Positions 1-13,560 of a stretch of 64,000 nucleotides of DNA are shown one piece after another. The position numbers and the translations under genes were made by a program. Location of the stretch: contig CM040089.1 of the NCBI GenBank assembly GCA_022496805.1, forward strand, positions 40,966,372 to 41,030,371, in the 5' to 3' direction. Within the stretch, counting starts at the first letter, position 1, and every line of letters begins with the position of its first letter. The DNA comes from Pohlia nutans (lineage: Eukaryota > Streptophyta > Bryopsida > Bryales > Mniaceae). Below the pieces are notes generated by a model. That model searched no databases and was not told the origin of the DNA. It saw nothing but the letters and a program-made list of their open reading frames with translations.

Positions 1-3000
1 ACGGAAGCAGGCATTTAATGAGGCAAGTTTTTGGTTAGAGGAATATATTTCGAGAGTTTGTATTCATTTATGGGAATAATGGTGGTGAAAATTGGATCAC
101 ACATTCTCTAGGAGAGAACCATTTGCTGCGAGTTGGCGGATTACTCGATTCCTGATGTTGCTTATATCCATGGGTTTGGTCGCTTTTACAATCTGCCGTA
201 GCCATGGTCAGCGTAGGTTGTCCTTGGTCCAGAATATGTCCTCTTGCCTCTGTCAAGAGAATAGGAATATTGGTGGTGAAAATTGAATCTTACATTCTCT
301 AGGAGGGATGAACATTCGAAGCATTTGGGCAAAGTAATTGTCTCCTGATGTTGGTTGTATCTATGGGTGTGGTCGGGTTTATGAATTGCCCTTGCCACTT
401 AGGGAATGTCCCGTTCCGATGGTCAAAGGTATTTGCGTAGATTTTGCCAGCAATATGCTCAGATGCTGTTGTGTTTCATACTCAGCTTGAAGTGTGCTTG
501 TGTGATTAATGACTATCTCGATCGCTAACGTAGCTTGATGTTCCAACTCCTGCAGTACCTTGCTCAGCGAAAGAAACAGGAGAGTGAAGAGAAACGCGTG
601 AAGCAAAAACTTGCCAGAGAGCAATTCCTTGTAATGTTAGAGGTATCGCCACTTGATTGATATTATTTATGCCTTCACATTCATTTTGTGTGGGAAAGAG
701 CTCAGACTTCGACACACGTTGGATTTGAACGGTGATGTCATGAACTAACAGTGCGATGTCTGTGTTCAGGAATCGAAGGACTTGACATCGTCTATGCGTT
801 GGAGGTTTGTGAATACTTACGCTAGTAGTTGGGTTTGGTGCTGCTTGCATGTGTTTTCATTTTCGTGTTCAATTCATGCACCTTTGTTGTGTGAACTTTT
901 GTTGTGAAATTTGGTGCTACGGTGTTGACATCATGGGATGACTCCTAATGCACATTGTCCAATGCACGCGATTTGTGGTAGCAGCAAGGCGCTCTTGATG
1001 TTCGAAGACGATCCGAGGCTTTTAGCCGTTGAGAAGGACCGGGAACGAGAGGAGCTCTTTGAGGATTACATGGTTGACTTGGAGCGAAAGGTGTGTGGCT
1101 TTCGCTTAAGAATGAAAGTTTCCTCAGCATTAATTGAAAACCAGGTGGCACAAATTGGCGTTGCGTTGTACTGTTAAGTTGGATATTATTCCGTATAATA
1201 CGGTAGGTCTGACAGAAGTTTGGTTGTAATGCGTGTCAGGAGCGTGAGAAGGCTCGGGAAGAAAGAAAGAAGTACATATTAGAGTACAGAAGCTTTTTGG
1301 AGAGCTGCGACTTCATAAAGGTTTGTGTCTGTGCATACGCTTGGCTGTATGTGATCCTGTGGAAGTATTCAGAGATGCTTTTTGATCTTTGAATCTCAGG
1401 TGCCTGAGACTCGCATGATCTTGATGGCATGTGCAGGTTACCACTCAATGGAGGAAGGTGCAAGATCGGCTGGAGGACGATGAGCGATGCACTCGTTTAG
1501 ACAAACTCGATCGATTGGAGGTTTTCCAGGTGTCCAACGCGTAACTAAGGATTTCACATGCATATATTTAGATAGTTTCTGGAGTGGCTGTAGGTTTCAT
1601 TGGCCATTTCTATAGCAAGTATGTCGTTCGCAGCGTATGAGTGGATTGATCACTGTTCGAAGGTACCTGTCTGACGGAATGATGGATTTGTGTTGGCAGG
1701 AGTACATTCGAGATCTGGAGAAGGAAGAAGAAGAAGAGAAGAGATTACAGAAGGTACCATTTCAATCATACTGGGCGTGACGAGTAGATCTTTGATGTCA
1801 TCATTTGTGCACTGGTATTGAGTCGGGTTGAATTTTGGCACTATGTGATTGATGTAATCGGAGAACGTCGGCGTCTCTCTTGATGTCTTCAGGAGCAATT
1901 GCGGCGCAAGGAGCGGAAAAATCGTGATGAATTCAGAAAGTTGATGGATGAGCACAAGGCAGCGGGGTTTCTTACAGCGAAGACCATGTGGCGAGATTAC
2001 CTGATGAAGGTGCTATATCTATGCTTGGGTCAAATCGGGACACTTGTTCCATTTCTGGTCGTTGTTTATGTTTTGGACTCTCTTAACATGGTCACGTTTA
2101 TTCTCTGTCACTGGCTGCCACTTAGTCTGCTCCGAAGGTCTCTTAGAGATGCCGGAGACATCTGTAAGTGCTATTGTGTGGGTGGTAGGATTAGGAAATA
2201 GCTTAATGGAGTAGGTTGATGGACTGCTAGTGGCTAGAACGAAACATGACGTGGGCACTGACCTGTTGGGTCGCGCGAACAGGGCTTTGCCATCAACTTC
2301 TTGTGATAGTAATCTGACTTGACGTGACCTTCGTGCTCGGCTCGGTAGAACGAGACACCTGGTTTGATAACCAAGGAGTATCGTGAGTAGAGGATACATC
2401 TCGTATGCTGACGAAGTGAACACCGTCTTTCTCTTTGATCATGGTTTGACGGTATTGCTTGTGATGGTGCAGGTGAAGGAGAATAGCGCTTATCAAGCGG
2501 TAGCGTCCAACACTTCTGGCACGACGCCCAAGGAGTTGTTTGAGGACGTCCTAGAGGAGCTTGCTAAGCAGGTACGATATCAGTGTATCTTGGTTTTGGA
2601 AGAAGTGTGTAGGAGATGATTCTCACACTTGATGGATTATTCTGTGGAGGTTCTCACACCTCTGCAAATTGACCAGGCATCGCATACTGTACAATTTGTG
2701 CACAGCCCTTTTTATCATGAGGTACTATAGGTCTGTTTTGAACTGTGGCGGTGTACATGTCATGGATAGCTTACTCAATAATAAGCATTTGTCATTGCTT
2801 CTGTTATTTACAACACCTACTTGAGTGGTGCAGTATCATGATGACAAGGCGCGGGCGAAGGACGTGATGAAAGCTGGAAAGGTGGGACTGTTTGAATTCA
2901 TTTGCAGTTGATGTTCGCATGTGATATAAGATGTGTTCCAGTTTATCTCTAGTATATATATGCTTCCTACCGCCTAGGTGTGTTCTTTGTCTCGTCAGTG

Positions 3001-5991
3001 GAATTCGGTTCGTATTGCAAGTGGAAGATATGAATGTTCCCACAGGTCGGTTCTTTTATTTCTATTTGTTAAGGATATACTGAGCAGGATGGGAATCTGC
3101 ATGATGAACACAGATAAGCGTGGGAGCTACGTGGACGTTCGACAAATTCAAGACTGCATATGCTGAAGCAGGTGACTTGGCGGCGATCGCTGAACCAAAC
3201 CTTAAGGTTAGTGACAACTTGATGTATTTGTGGTTGGATTGATCGCTCTTTGCCGGACACCGGGAGTGCGGTGTGTGGCAAAGGAGGCAATCAGTCTGTA
3301 TAGATAAATCACTTCTGGAGCGGTCTAGTGCGGTGTTGTGGCTACTTCCACGTTGGGTCCGGATGCTGACCAGTTTTGGCTCCAGAAAGGTATACTATGG
3401 TGGGTTCCTGTATCTTGCGATCTCTTGTGTGTGGACGACGGTGTCGTTCGTGTGTTTTCTAGGAGATGGACGTGGTAACTTGGAACACTTATGTCGTTTC
3501 ATTATCTGTAATTTTGTTGAGAGAATTGAACTCGGCAGCAAATTGACACCAGGAGATATACGTTATGTTCATAGTTGGAGTTGGTGTGGTATATGTTTAT
3601 CCTCTTTGTGCCCTGAGTTGATACTCTTTGGAACATTATCCTTTGTGAATTAGGTTTTCGTTTCCATCTCAACTAGTAGGGACGGAAGCTGAGTGGAAGC
3701 AAAAGATACTGTGATGCATTTTAGTGTTGTGGTAGTGTCGTTGATGGTGTGCCGATGGTCTTGTTGGAATACGTAGAACAGGATGTACCGGTATCTTTAG
3801 TATCATTGCTGTCCTGTCAAAACCAGGGTGTGTTTCTGCTGATGGCAGAGCATGAGTTTGCCCAAGTTTTTGGAGCTCGGAATGTGGGAATGAAGTGAAT
3901 CGTGTGTAATAGATTTGCTTTGCTGCATTAGAGTATGCTTGGGACTAGTCTTGTGCATGTGGGCTGTGAATGCTGTATGGACGTGGGCACAGGTAGACCT
4001 GGGTTCCCGTGAACGCAAGAAGGTTAATATGATGTGGATTGCACTGGTGGGGTTTGTATTGGGGTCCAGCTTGTGTTTGAAGATTATTTAGAAAGAGTGA
4101 AAGAGAAGGATGAGAAGGAAGCTAAGAAGCGGCGTAGGCTGGCAGACGACTTCACAAATCTGTTGCGGAATACCAAGGTGCGTGTGCATGGTACTTGAGC
4201 AACTTCTGTTGGTTGGAATTGCTGTACTAAGGAGCGAGTGATGGTTATTTTACTTGTTGATGAGGGAGTATCAGATGTGCAAGGAACTTTCTGCTCTCTT
4301 TTCGGAGTGGTGGGTTTGTGTTCTCGGTATCAGATGCTCGGTTGGTCTGCTCTTGACGTTTGCTACGATGTGCATTGTGTCGGTGGGCAATGCAGGCGGT
4401 GACATCATCGTCAAAATGGGAAGAAGTGAAGCCCCTCATAGAAGATGCTCAAGATTACAGGTGCAGTTTGTTGGAGTGCTTGGTTGGTTTGAACCTTTGT
4501 GAGATTAGCAGTCGCAGCTGACGTGGGCTGTGTTATGTGGCATTCAGGACACTTTCGGATGACGGATTACGCAAGAAGTTGTTCGAGGAGTATGTAGCGC
4601 ACTTGGTACAAAAAGCTAAGGAGAAGGACAGGAAGCGAGAAAAGGAAGAAAAGGTGAGTCCCATTGGACTCGATTTTATGAAGCTGTTTAGTCTTGTTCT
4701 TGTCGTTGTTCGTGATGTCTGACTTGGACGGAAGGTTATTAGATGATGTCTTGGGCCTTGTCACGGAGTCTTGTGGTGACAGTGTAGAAAACTCTTCTGT
4801 CGATGCACTGAAGAATGTAACAGGTTCGTTCCTATGGTTTCTGATCTTTCCATATGGTTGGTTTTCTTCAATTTCTCCCCGTTGTGTCATAATCTGCAGG
4901 CCAAGAAGGATAAAGAGAAGGACAAGGACAAGGACAAGGACAAGGACAAGGATAAGGAAAAAGAGAAGGACAAGGACAAGGATAAGGATAAGGAAAAAGA
5001 GAAGGACAAGGACAAGGATAAGGATAAGGAAAAAGAGAAGGACAAGGACAAAGACAAGGAAAAGGAGAAAGATAGGGAAAGGAGGAAGGAGAGAGAAAGG
5101 GAGAAGGAGAAGGAGAAGTCTAGACACGAGAAGCCGAGCGTGCATGTTGATGAGGTGGAAGGAGTGACAAATCACTCAGCACACAAAGATGAAAGGCGGA
5201 AGGAGAAGGACCGTGATAAGGATAAGGAACGCGAAAAGAAGCACAGGAAAAGACATCGGAGCGGCAGTAGTGAAGAGATTGCGACGGACAAGGACCGTGA
5301 TGAGAAGGAGAGTTCCAGGAAGTCACGCCGGCATGGGAGCGACCATAAAAAATCGTCAAGAAAGGTAGATAATTTTGACTGTAAGTGTCTATGTGACATC
5401 ATCCACGTTCTTTTTGCAGGAGTCAATAGTATAGCAGATATGCCTTCAAATTTAAACCAAAGATTAAATAATCTCGATGTCCACCTCCATGATTAGCTGT
5501 TGTGCTGGCCGAGTCCGTTTTGGGTTCAAGACTTGTCAGTAAGTATCGTGAAGACGTTCCATTTGAATTCTACGATTTTCAGACATTTTCTGTGTTCCCG
5601 TGAAGTACCCACCACGATGTCATTGCGAACCAGGTGTGGGTGTTGTTTGAACTCAATAGTGGTTGTAGATCGTTACCGTATCTTGATGCAGCGTCTAGCC
5701 CTGTCGACTAACGTAGATGTGTGGAATCCTGCGTCTTGAATCCTTCGCTACATGCTGTTTTTGACAGCGAGTTGTCTGGTGAGGGATGCTGGTGATAAAG
5801 CAAGGTTTACCGGGCTGTTGTTGAAGAGAACTGAGGCCGGTTTGCTCGTTGACTGTGTGCAGCATGCGCATGAATCAGAATCGGAAGGAGACGCAAAGCA
5901 GAAGCGACACAGGCGGGACGGTGGGAGGAGGAACGGAGGACCTGACGAGTTGGAGGACGGAGAAGTTGGCGAGGACGGCGAGATCCAGTAG
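1..5991 (+). CDS. PRP40: PRP40-type pre-mRNA processing protein, 3' part (partial at left edge)
   Basis: PRP40 is a U1 snRNP-associated nuclear splicing factor; its WW domains and FF domains bind SF1 and the RNA polymerase II tail. Exons seen: 1-22, 556-642, 770-804, 985-1090, 1240-1320, 1437-1529, 1700-1753, 1893-2009, 2473-2571, 2834-2881, 3114-3206, 4070-4177, 4396-4460, 4548-4653, 4900-5364, 5863-5991. They join in one frame to 568 residues. The window opens at the end of an FF domain (RKQAFNE, then [14 protein letters not shown]). More FF repeats follow, with signature words [52 protein letters not shown] and WTFDKFK. Residues about 372-526 are a K/D/E/R-rich tail, and the protein ends [15 protein letters not shown], close to the end I recall for Arabidopsis PRP40A. 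The N-terminal WW domains lie left of the window. Retaining the last intron would give a different C-terminus stopping at 5496. Confidence 0.93.
23..555 (+). other. GC-AG intron of the PRP40 gene
   Basis: The first exon ends AATGAG at base 22 and the intron starts GCAAGT, the classic context of rare GC-AG introns. The acceptor is TGCAG at 551-555. The nearest GT, four bases later, would break the frame to the next exon. Confidence 0.7.
73..440 (+). repeat. Diverged tandem duplication inside the PRP40 intron
   Basis: Two copies about 190 bp apart. Copy 1 starts near 74 and copy 2 near 264, both with GGTGGTGAAAATTG, then ACATTCTCTAGGAG, then CCTGATGTTG and ATGGGTNTGGTCG. They are interrupted by small indels. 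No function is evident. Confidence 0.6.
4915..5080 (+). repeat. In-frame coding repeat (Lys/Asp/Glu tail of PRP40)
   Basis: Hexanucleotide GACAAG/GATAAG/GAAAAA repeats include two identical 36-bp units at 4969-5004 and 5005-5040, with related units on both sides. Each encodes twelve residues of alternating K with D or E. The unit length keeps the frame, so the tail can change length without breaking the protein. Confidence 0.85.
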
Positions 5992-8018
5992 GTCGTACAA
6001 CGCCACTGTGGTTGTGTATTCTCTTGAGTCCCTGCCTTAGAAGTGTTGGTCAATCACCATTTGGTGGTCCACGAGAGGCTGTAACGAACTGTTGCTTGCT
6101 CCCTTTTTTTTTTGGTTCGGGAGCACAATATTTTGCATTATTTGACACTGTTTTGATGTACGTTTCTGGCTCATATAATTCTGACTTTCCTGCTTTTGCA
6201 TGTGAACTGGATGTTCAATGCCTTGACTGTCGGTGTAGATAAACACAGGATCTTATGGTGAAGTAGTTGAGGACACTGTAGACAATGCGTGTCTTGAGTA
6301 CACGAAGAAACAACGTTAAGATTTTCTTTTAATTGCAAGGTAATGGCAAATGTTGGTGTTAATGCGTCTTCTTGCCATGAGATGTGGAATTGGTCACTCG
6401 TGATGACCTTGCAGAGAGATCTGGAGCTTGTGTACTTTACAAGTAAACAATATCGTCTTCTGAGTTTTTGAATTGTAATTCTTGATTTTTGCTAATACTC
6501 ATTGTTTGAGCTGCTAGTTTGCAAGTTTGTTGGATCATTTTCTTAGTTTCAGCAAGATTTTTCTGAGGTTCTATATCTTGTATCTTTATTTTAGACATCT
6601 CGTTGCTTATGATGATAGTCCCTGGTTTTGCATGTGTATGTCCAGAAGCCGGCCTTGAAGAGGTGAGTTCAAAATTGTCTATATTCATTGCCTTGTATCG
6701 TCAGGCGTGTGTGCAATCGTTTTCATTTGTGCTGAGTTACTGGGCCTCAATTTGCGAGTTTCAGTTCCTATCTCTTGGTGGTATAGTTTTACAGTTCTGA
6801 TGGGGTACAGATTGTTCAATTTCATTGGTTAGCGAAGCTACCCTTCCATGCAGTTATGCTAGTAAGCAGGCTCTTGTCGGTATATGCGTGCTACTGATAC
6901 TTGCAAGAACACAAGGTTGGTTCTGGGTGAGAGAATGGAGCTAGATAGGGGATCGTGGTGCAAGTTGATGTGAGACGACCACTGGGAGCGTTAGCCTCAC
7001 CTTAAGAGAAGGTAAGTTCCCTGAGTTTTGGCAGCATGGGTGAATTGATTTTGGCTTGCACCTTGGAGTATTTGTTTGACAGTTCACTATTTTTTCTGCT
7101 TGTTTGCACATGTACAAAAGTGGTATATGTGTAACTCGTATTTGTCTTATATAACTCCTATGTGCGTTTGATCAGTCCAGATACTGTTGCGGTATCTCTC
7201 TGGTAGGTATGTTGATCTTTGTTCTATATTTATGATTTCTATTCAATCTTCTTGCTGCTAAAATGCATATGCTTGATATTACAAACCATGAAAATGGAAC
7301 TAACAGTTGGCAGGTGTATCACAGATTTTGAGGAGGATGGTAGATCATGATCTTGTCATACTGCAGGAGAATTTCTGGACAAGAACAGTGGTGTGATCTG
7401 TATTAGCATTGTTCGTCCATCATGCAAGTTTGTTCATAGCCATACAACTTGTTGACTGCTGTGGTACATGACTTGCACTTGTGTAGACTGTGCTTTGGAG
7501 ACTATGGAATGATTTCCATGCGTTTATATGATTTTGTTCCCTACCAACAAAACCTCCTTGTATGAAAATATTTTTCTAGTGTATGTTTACTCAAAACTCT
7601 GTTCCTCTCTGTTCGTTACCCTATTTTGTTAGGATTTTCACTTATCAGCTTGTTCCATTTTAGCGCTTTAGATTTGAAGGATGTGTGTCCTGCTTGTATC
7701 TGGCTGGTGAAAGTATTTGTACTCATGATGTTGCAACCAAACATCACCGCTCATAGCACTTCCAGATTTTAAATTCATTCATACGGTAGGGCGACCTGAG
7801 ATGAACCTTGTGGCTTATTTTTTGGTAGAGAATGTGGAATCAATAATGCAGGCCGAGGTTAGTGACTATCGTGAAGTAGTAGAAGGATGGATGTTGCGTG
7901 GTGTTGAGTGGCAAAGACAATTCAATGTTTTATCCAGTTAAAGCATCTCACTTCAAAGTTCAACCATATAAGTAAATTGGCTAAACTTGTGCTCAACTGT
8001 GGCAGCATTCTTGTGATG
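5992..8018. other. PRP40 3' flank, no gene recognised
   Basis: About 2 kb of T-rich DNA with no convincing reading frame. The proximal part must hold the PRP40 3' UTR. No clear AATAAA or splice pattern fixes its end. Confidence 0.4.
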
Positions 8019-8829
8019 TTAACCCTTTAGTGCCCAGCAAACCACATTATGGTCACTACAATGTCTGAAATGCAAATAGCAGAGAATCCGTGAAGAATTG
8101 GAACTTCAGTTTTGAAGTTCAGATTTGCGCACATACATTACGCACCTTCCAGAAAAAGAAATTTTCAATTTGGAATTGTACAACTATCAAAATACCTATC
8201 AACAGAACGCAAAAATACTGCAAATACTTGAAAATACAGTAAATACTTACAAATACAACATATGTATTGTGTAGTATTTCTTGTGTTTGGAAGTTTGTTA
8301 TCTTGTTTTATTTTTTTGGATTGTGTTCTCTTCTTCATCTTCCATTAGTGTGTGTAATCCGATCTTGACTAATGTACCCACTCCTGTCAATTTTCAACGT
8401 ATAAAATTTTGTCCTAAACCGTACATGGACAAGTCACTTTCACTTATAAATCTCACAATAATTATGTGTGAGTCTATTTTTGATATGAAAGATTGCAACG
8501 GAGAGGTGTTGACATAGGGCATAGCTGAACTTCTTTGCTTTTATTTTTGAAAATTTACCTCAAATTCTATTTAACTTTGAAGTCACACACCCCCCAAAAT
8601 CTCGTTTTTGAGCGTGCATTATACAGTTCAAATACATACTATAATCTTCTGATCCCACCATCGGATGATTCTCAAATTTTAATAAAATGTGTGCTCTCGA
8701 GTTGAGAATAGAATTGTACGGTTACTTTCTAATTTAACCCATTCTATTTTTGGTAGTCTCAACCACAGTGGAAAAACCCACTGAAATCCAGAGCTGTCTG
8801 CTACAGTACCCTGGGCACTAAAGGGTTAA
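8019..8829. mobile_element. TTAA-flanked non-autonomous element, family 1 copy a
   Basis: Starts TTAACCCTTTAGTGCCCAG and ends CTGGGCACTAAAGGGTTAA, a perfect 19-bp inverted repeat including the TTAA. The 811-bp body is non-coding. A close second copy lies at 21039-21824. TTAA duplication with CCC ends is the hallmark of piggyBac-type DNA transposons; the assignment is by ends only, since no transposase is present. Confidence 0.85.
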
Positions 8830-9788
8830 TGTGTATCAGTGTTCGAATTTGAAGGTGTTTTCACTCTTCATATGAAATTATTTTTGGCCCATTTGCATTG
8901 AAGAGCTATCATTCTTTTTCCCTCTCACAATGAAAGGGTCATTTTATTTTGTCCTAAACTCGAAAGGCTTCATTCTTTTCCCTCTTTTATATGTAATCAT
9001 TTTGCAATGTACTACAACTTTCAAAAAAACCATTCTAGATTAGAGTTATCCGGAAAGTCAAAAGGGGCTGACCCGTGTTTTTAGCTGCTCTTTTCGCACT
9101 TTATTTACATTTGCCTGAGTTTCTACCACATCCAGCCAATCACTTGGGTATGGCTGGGGGGCTATGAAACAATTGGAATATTCTACTATTTACAATATAT
9201 TTAGGGTATATTCATATTTAGGGTATCTAAGAATATAACATATTCTCATTTTGGTTTTAAAACACCCTATATTATTCTTTCTCTCAACGGAATAAAGCGT
9301 TTAGTTGTTATAAATTTAAAAAAAAATTAAAAAAATCCCATATTACTTCTAAAAATTTATAAATTTTATCTCAAATGAATAAAAGACATCCTATATTTGT
9401 TCTCTCATGGTTATCTAAATTTATGGCATTGACTTTCACGAGACTTTAACTACTGCTATTAGCTCATGGTCATTTGTGCATGTGCCAATGTGTTTGGAGG
9501 GCACTCAAGTCGTTTAGCCAGACTATTCTGATTGTGCAGCTTCTCCTTGCCGATATGCGGGAGTTTGTAGTTGTTTCCTCCATAACCTTCATGACTTTGA
9601 CTATGCACACCTGCAACGACAAGATCTTGTTCAAGTTCTCATTGATATCTGTGATCAATTCGTCAATTGTCTCAAGGGCCTTCTGATGCTGCATCATTTG
9701 GATTGAGTTGAAATAACCTAGGTTTGGGATGTTCATGTTTGAACTATTCAGCGATTGGCACGTCATACAAATATTCCATCTATCCACG
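8830..9788. other. AT-rich intergenic DNA with one arm of a direct repeat
   Basis: Bases about 8928-9045 (CACAATGAAAGGGTCATTTT and following) recur in the same orientation at about 12765-12890. Otherwise nothing recognisable. Confidence 0.4.
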
Positions 9789-9932
9789 ACACCATCATGT
9801 CCTACCACAAGACACCATCATGTCCTACAAGACACCATCATGTCCTACTACAAGACTCCATCATGTCCTACTACAAGACTCCATCATATCCTATAACAAG
9901 ACTCCATCATGTCCTATAACAAGACAAGAGAT
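9789..9932 (+). repeat. Minisatellite, about 23-25 bp units
   Basis: About six tandem units related to CACCATCATGTCCTACAAGA, drifting towards TCCATCATGTCCTATAACAA on the right. Any ORF through it is low-complexity and not believed. Confidence 0.8.
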
Positions 9933-10260
9933 TCATTTAAGTCCTTTGGATTTCCAATCTTACACATATTAGCCTAGAGTACCCTAATTCTTTGCAAAAG
10001 AGTATAATAGCTGCTATAATGGGTCCATTTCAATCATAAGAGCTTTAAGTACAGATTTGAACCAACCTCATCTTATAAAATATTAAAGTCTTTGAAGCAT
10101 AGTATGTGTACACATATTTTGAATTAAGCTCATGCACACGCATCTCAAAATAGTCATATCTTTAAAATGAATGAAATTAGGCTATTGACTACTATAAAGT
10201 TCTTATATTTATTCAAACTGGGATCCAAACTTACTAAGATCTATTAATCATGTGGTTTGA

Positions 10261-11107
10261 TTGGCATTAGAGACAACATTTGAAAATCATGTGATTTTCC
10301 TAATTGATAGCTCAAATACAAAACAACATCAATGGATTAAAATTAGAGTCCCAAATGTGCCTCATGCATATTTTGGTGTTCATTCGCATTTGAATGTGAA
10401 TGGACCTGAATTAGAGGATGAAAATACAAATTTAGCTTTTCTCAAATTTGGATTTTGGAGCATAATAGAAGTAGTTTAGCAAATATATCCATTGCTATAC
10501 AATTGATTATTTTTCGGATGATCAATAATTGCGATCATTCTAGAGATGCCAAGTTGGGGCGGTTATCATGGGTGTTACAATCTAGAATGCATAAGACTTG
10601 TTCAAATTAACTCTCAATGGGTGATTGTGGGTCCATTTTTAAATAACACAACTCTTGCTCAAAATTCTTCATTTGAGATTGATGAGGAGATTGAAGTATT
10701 CTACAGCAAAAACCAATTTGTTTGGTAGCTCTCTCAACAATGAGCCTATTGGATATTGGCCTACATTCATTTAAATAGTGAGATTGAACGGGATTGTAAA
10801 CAAAGTGGAGTGGGGAAGGAAAGTTTTGTTTTATCCACTACACAACTCCCATGTTCACTCTAAAACAGAGATGGGTAACGGTGCAATATTTACCGCAGAA
10901 TATACAACCATTGCTTGCCACAAAATACTCTCTATAATTGATGTTGCGTTAGGGGTTACCATTGATGCGAATATGTTTGATCTTCTAGGGGGAAAGTTCA
11001 AGAGTAATGCACATTGTTATAGTATTGATGTTCATGAGGATCTATTATGGAGCACATACATCTTCGATGGCCTTAGAGGAAACAATATTAACTGTAAAAT
11101 GTTCTAG
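10261..11107 (+). pseudogene. Possible decayed coding region, function unknown
   Basis: Three consecutive same-strand open stretches (10261-10479, 10546-10728, 10778-11107) have a protein-like composition (GGYHGCYNLECIRL, SQWVIVGPFL, VEWGRKVLFYPLHN). The first two share a frame with stops between them; the third is shifted. I do not recognise the family. A degraded transposon or host gene would look like this, but so could chance frames in AT-rich DNA. Confidence 0.25.
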
Positions 11108-13560
11108 GCATCACTTTTCAAGCAGTCTTTTAAGCAGTATATTAGGAAATAATGTAGAAGAATATATATTGTAACTAAGTAATATCAGTATTGAACATTT
11201 ATTGCTACAATGTATGATGAACTTATATCTTTTCAATGCAATACATGGAAAGTTATAGGAAATGAAATCATGGTCTGGTATTTTTCCCCTAGTTTCTCCT
11301 TAAGTGGGTGGTAGGAATGTTGATAGCTTGATACAAAGGAAATGTTGATGTTCTCTCTTCCTGTGAAGACCATCATCAAGATTTTGTCACACATGAATAT
11401 TCCTAGCTTGTGGGATTAATTTACCTATCTTAACGTTGATCTTGCAAAAAAGTACAAGATTTTGTTTGAGTGTTGTATCAGCCTCCCAAAGGAAAGATGG
11501 TGATTTCTCTGTTTGTCTTATTGTTCCATATCGTTTGCCAACATGTTGTAAAAACTTGAGTATATATATACAACTTCTCCACGTCTTTATTTTTCACTTG
11601 TCTTCCTTCACTGTAGTAAAATCAAGTGACTTGTTGGTAAAGAAATTAGTTCTTTTATGAGATTCGGTAATAAATCTTGGATATTTTGAAAATTATTTAA
11701 AAATAAATTTTTATTTAATATATTTTATTATTATATTCAATGAATAAAAAATTAATGTATGGTTACATTCAATGAATGCACCAATAGTGGGAATGTATGA
11801 CAATTTTCAACATTTTATATTGCTTTGAACATTTTAAATAATAATATTTCAATATAGAAATGTTAGCCCAATCAATAATTTTCACCTTGGAAATATAAAA
11901 ATGTCACCTTCTTCAATTGATATTTGGACCTTCCTCTTTTGAGTGTTTCCGCACTAGGGTGTCATACTTCTCAACAAAAAAAGTTTCTAATGTTGTAAAG
12001 TAGTTGCATTAATGACGTAATATAATAAATAGTAAAAACACCCCCAAAAAATTAATATAGTAAATATAGAATCTTTTGAGAATGTTTTAAATCTTTTCAA
12101 ATTTATTATATTATATTTGAATCTTTTGAAATATTCCTCCTAATGTCATTTAATCCGCTTGCAAACCTCGTAGAATGCATGTTCCAGTCACACCACACGC
12201 TCCATTTTAATTAGCCAACCAAGCTTGCAAGAAGTTTTTTGGGAACTCACCATTTTAAGAGGTGTTAAATGTAAAGGAACTATAATCGCTGCCATAAACT
12301 TTTAATATCCACCTTGCTCACATAATCTTTGGGAATATTATTGCCATCACTATATCTTCAATGAAATGTATCAATTAAGGCAATAACATATTTATTCTAC
12401 AACATCATTGAATGCAATGTATTACATTTTGGTCCAAATACTATTTATTATTATTTTTAAATTATTAATAAACATACAATCTTTAAATACCTTTTTAGTG
12501 TGGTTAACTTTTTGCCAAAAAACTAATTTCAATGACCAATAGAAAATGTTTACTGCCACATTTCGTTTGTCATGCGATGTCACACTACACATTTTGAACG
12601 CCCTACCATGAAAACACCCTTTTACAAGACCTACCCTAGTCATTGTTATAGCCCCCATTACTTGCCCTAAATAAAAACCATCAATACACTTCACACAAAG
12701 TATCCTATTGTTGGGACTTTTGAAGCTAGCCTCTCAATGCCAAGGGATCGTCTTTTTACCATTCACAATGAAAGGGTCATTTTATTCTTTGTCCTAAATC
12801 CGAAAGGCTTTATTCTTTTCCTTCTTTAATATAGAATCATTTGCAATGTAAAAGGCATTACTACCTTTTTTTTAAACATTCTTGATTGTGTGATATATAT
12901 ATGTGCCTACCTCTATTTTGGTGCGTTTTTGAAAAATGCCACTATAAAATCTTTAAGATTTTTATTTTTATTTTTGGTTGCAAATAAATAATATCAAGTT
13001 TTTATTACAAGAGGCTAAAGTCAATACAAAACACAAGAGGAATACGCACCCCAAAAGGCATGACGTCCAAACTTTCTCCATGTAGTCAATCTTGTTGTAT
13101 CATTACCAAATTTGAATATGTTTTGTGGGAAGAAATATAATAGTAGTCGTTCCCTTGGTGATCACCGTAGACGATAAGTAAAGTATAAATATGGTCTCAT
13201 GGTCTTATGGTTTCACTCACATGTAGCATAGCTAAAGGCACAATGATAAGCGTGACAAATAAATATGGTCTCATTAATTGTCATGTCCAGAGGTTTACAC
13301 TTGAAAAGTTTGAGGACAATTCCATGATTTTCTAAGAATCACAAGGAAAGCTACTAAGGTGGAGGCATCTAAAACCATACTTTTATGCAATTCAATATAG
13401 TTAGAGGTACTCTTTTCAAAGTAAAATATCTTTGTAACATTAGCAATTGAAAAAGATAATTTTACAACAAACTCTTTAAAAATTAAACATAATTGTTGAA
13501 TACGCAATAATTTCTATAATTTTCAAAATGAAAGTTGCTTAAATCATTGAAACTTCTTCT
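11108..13560. other. AT-rich intergenic DNA, nothing recognised
   Basis: No convincing gene. Contains the second arm of the direct repeat at about 12765-12890 (see 8830-9788). Confidence 0.4.

Noticed and set aside
4567..5175. 202-codon minus-strand frame rich in Leu/Val/Phe
   Set aside because: It is the antisense shadow of the GACAAG/GATAAG repeats in the PRP40 tail; the plus strand has the splice sites and family match.
8019..8829. TTAA elements considered as Tourist (PIF/Harbinger) type
   Set aside because: Tourist duplicates three bases (TTA or TAA); here left and right flanks agree only as four bases, and two copies show ATAA/ATAA and TTGA/TTGA.
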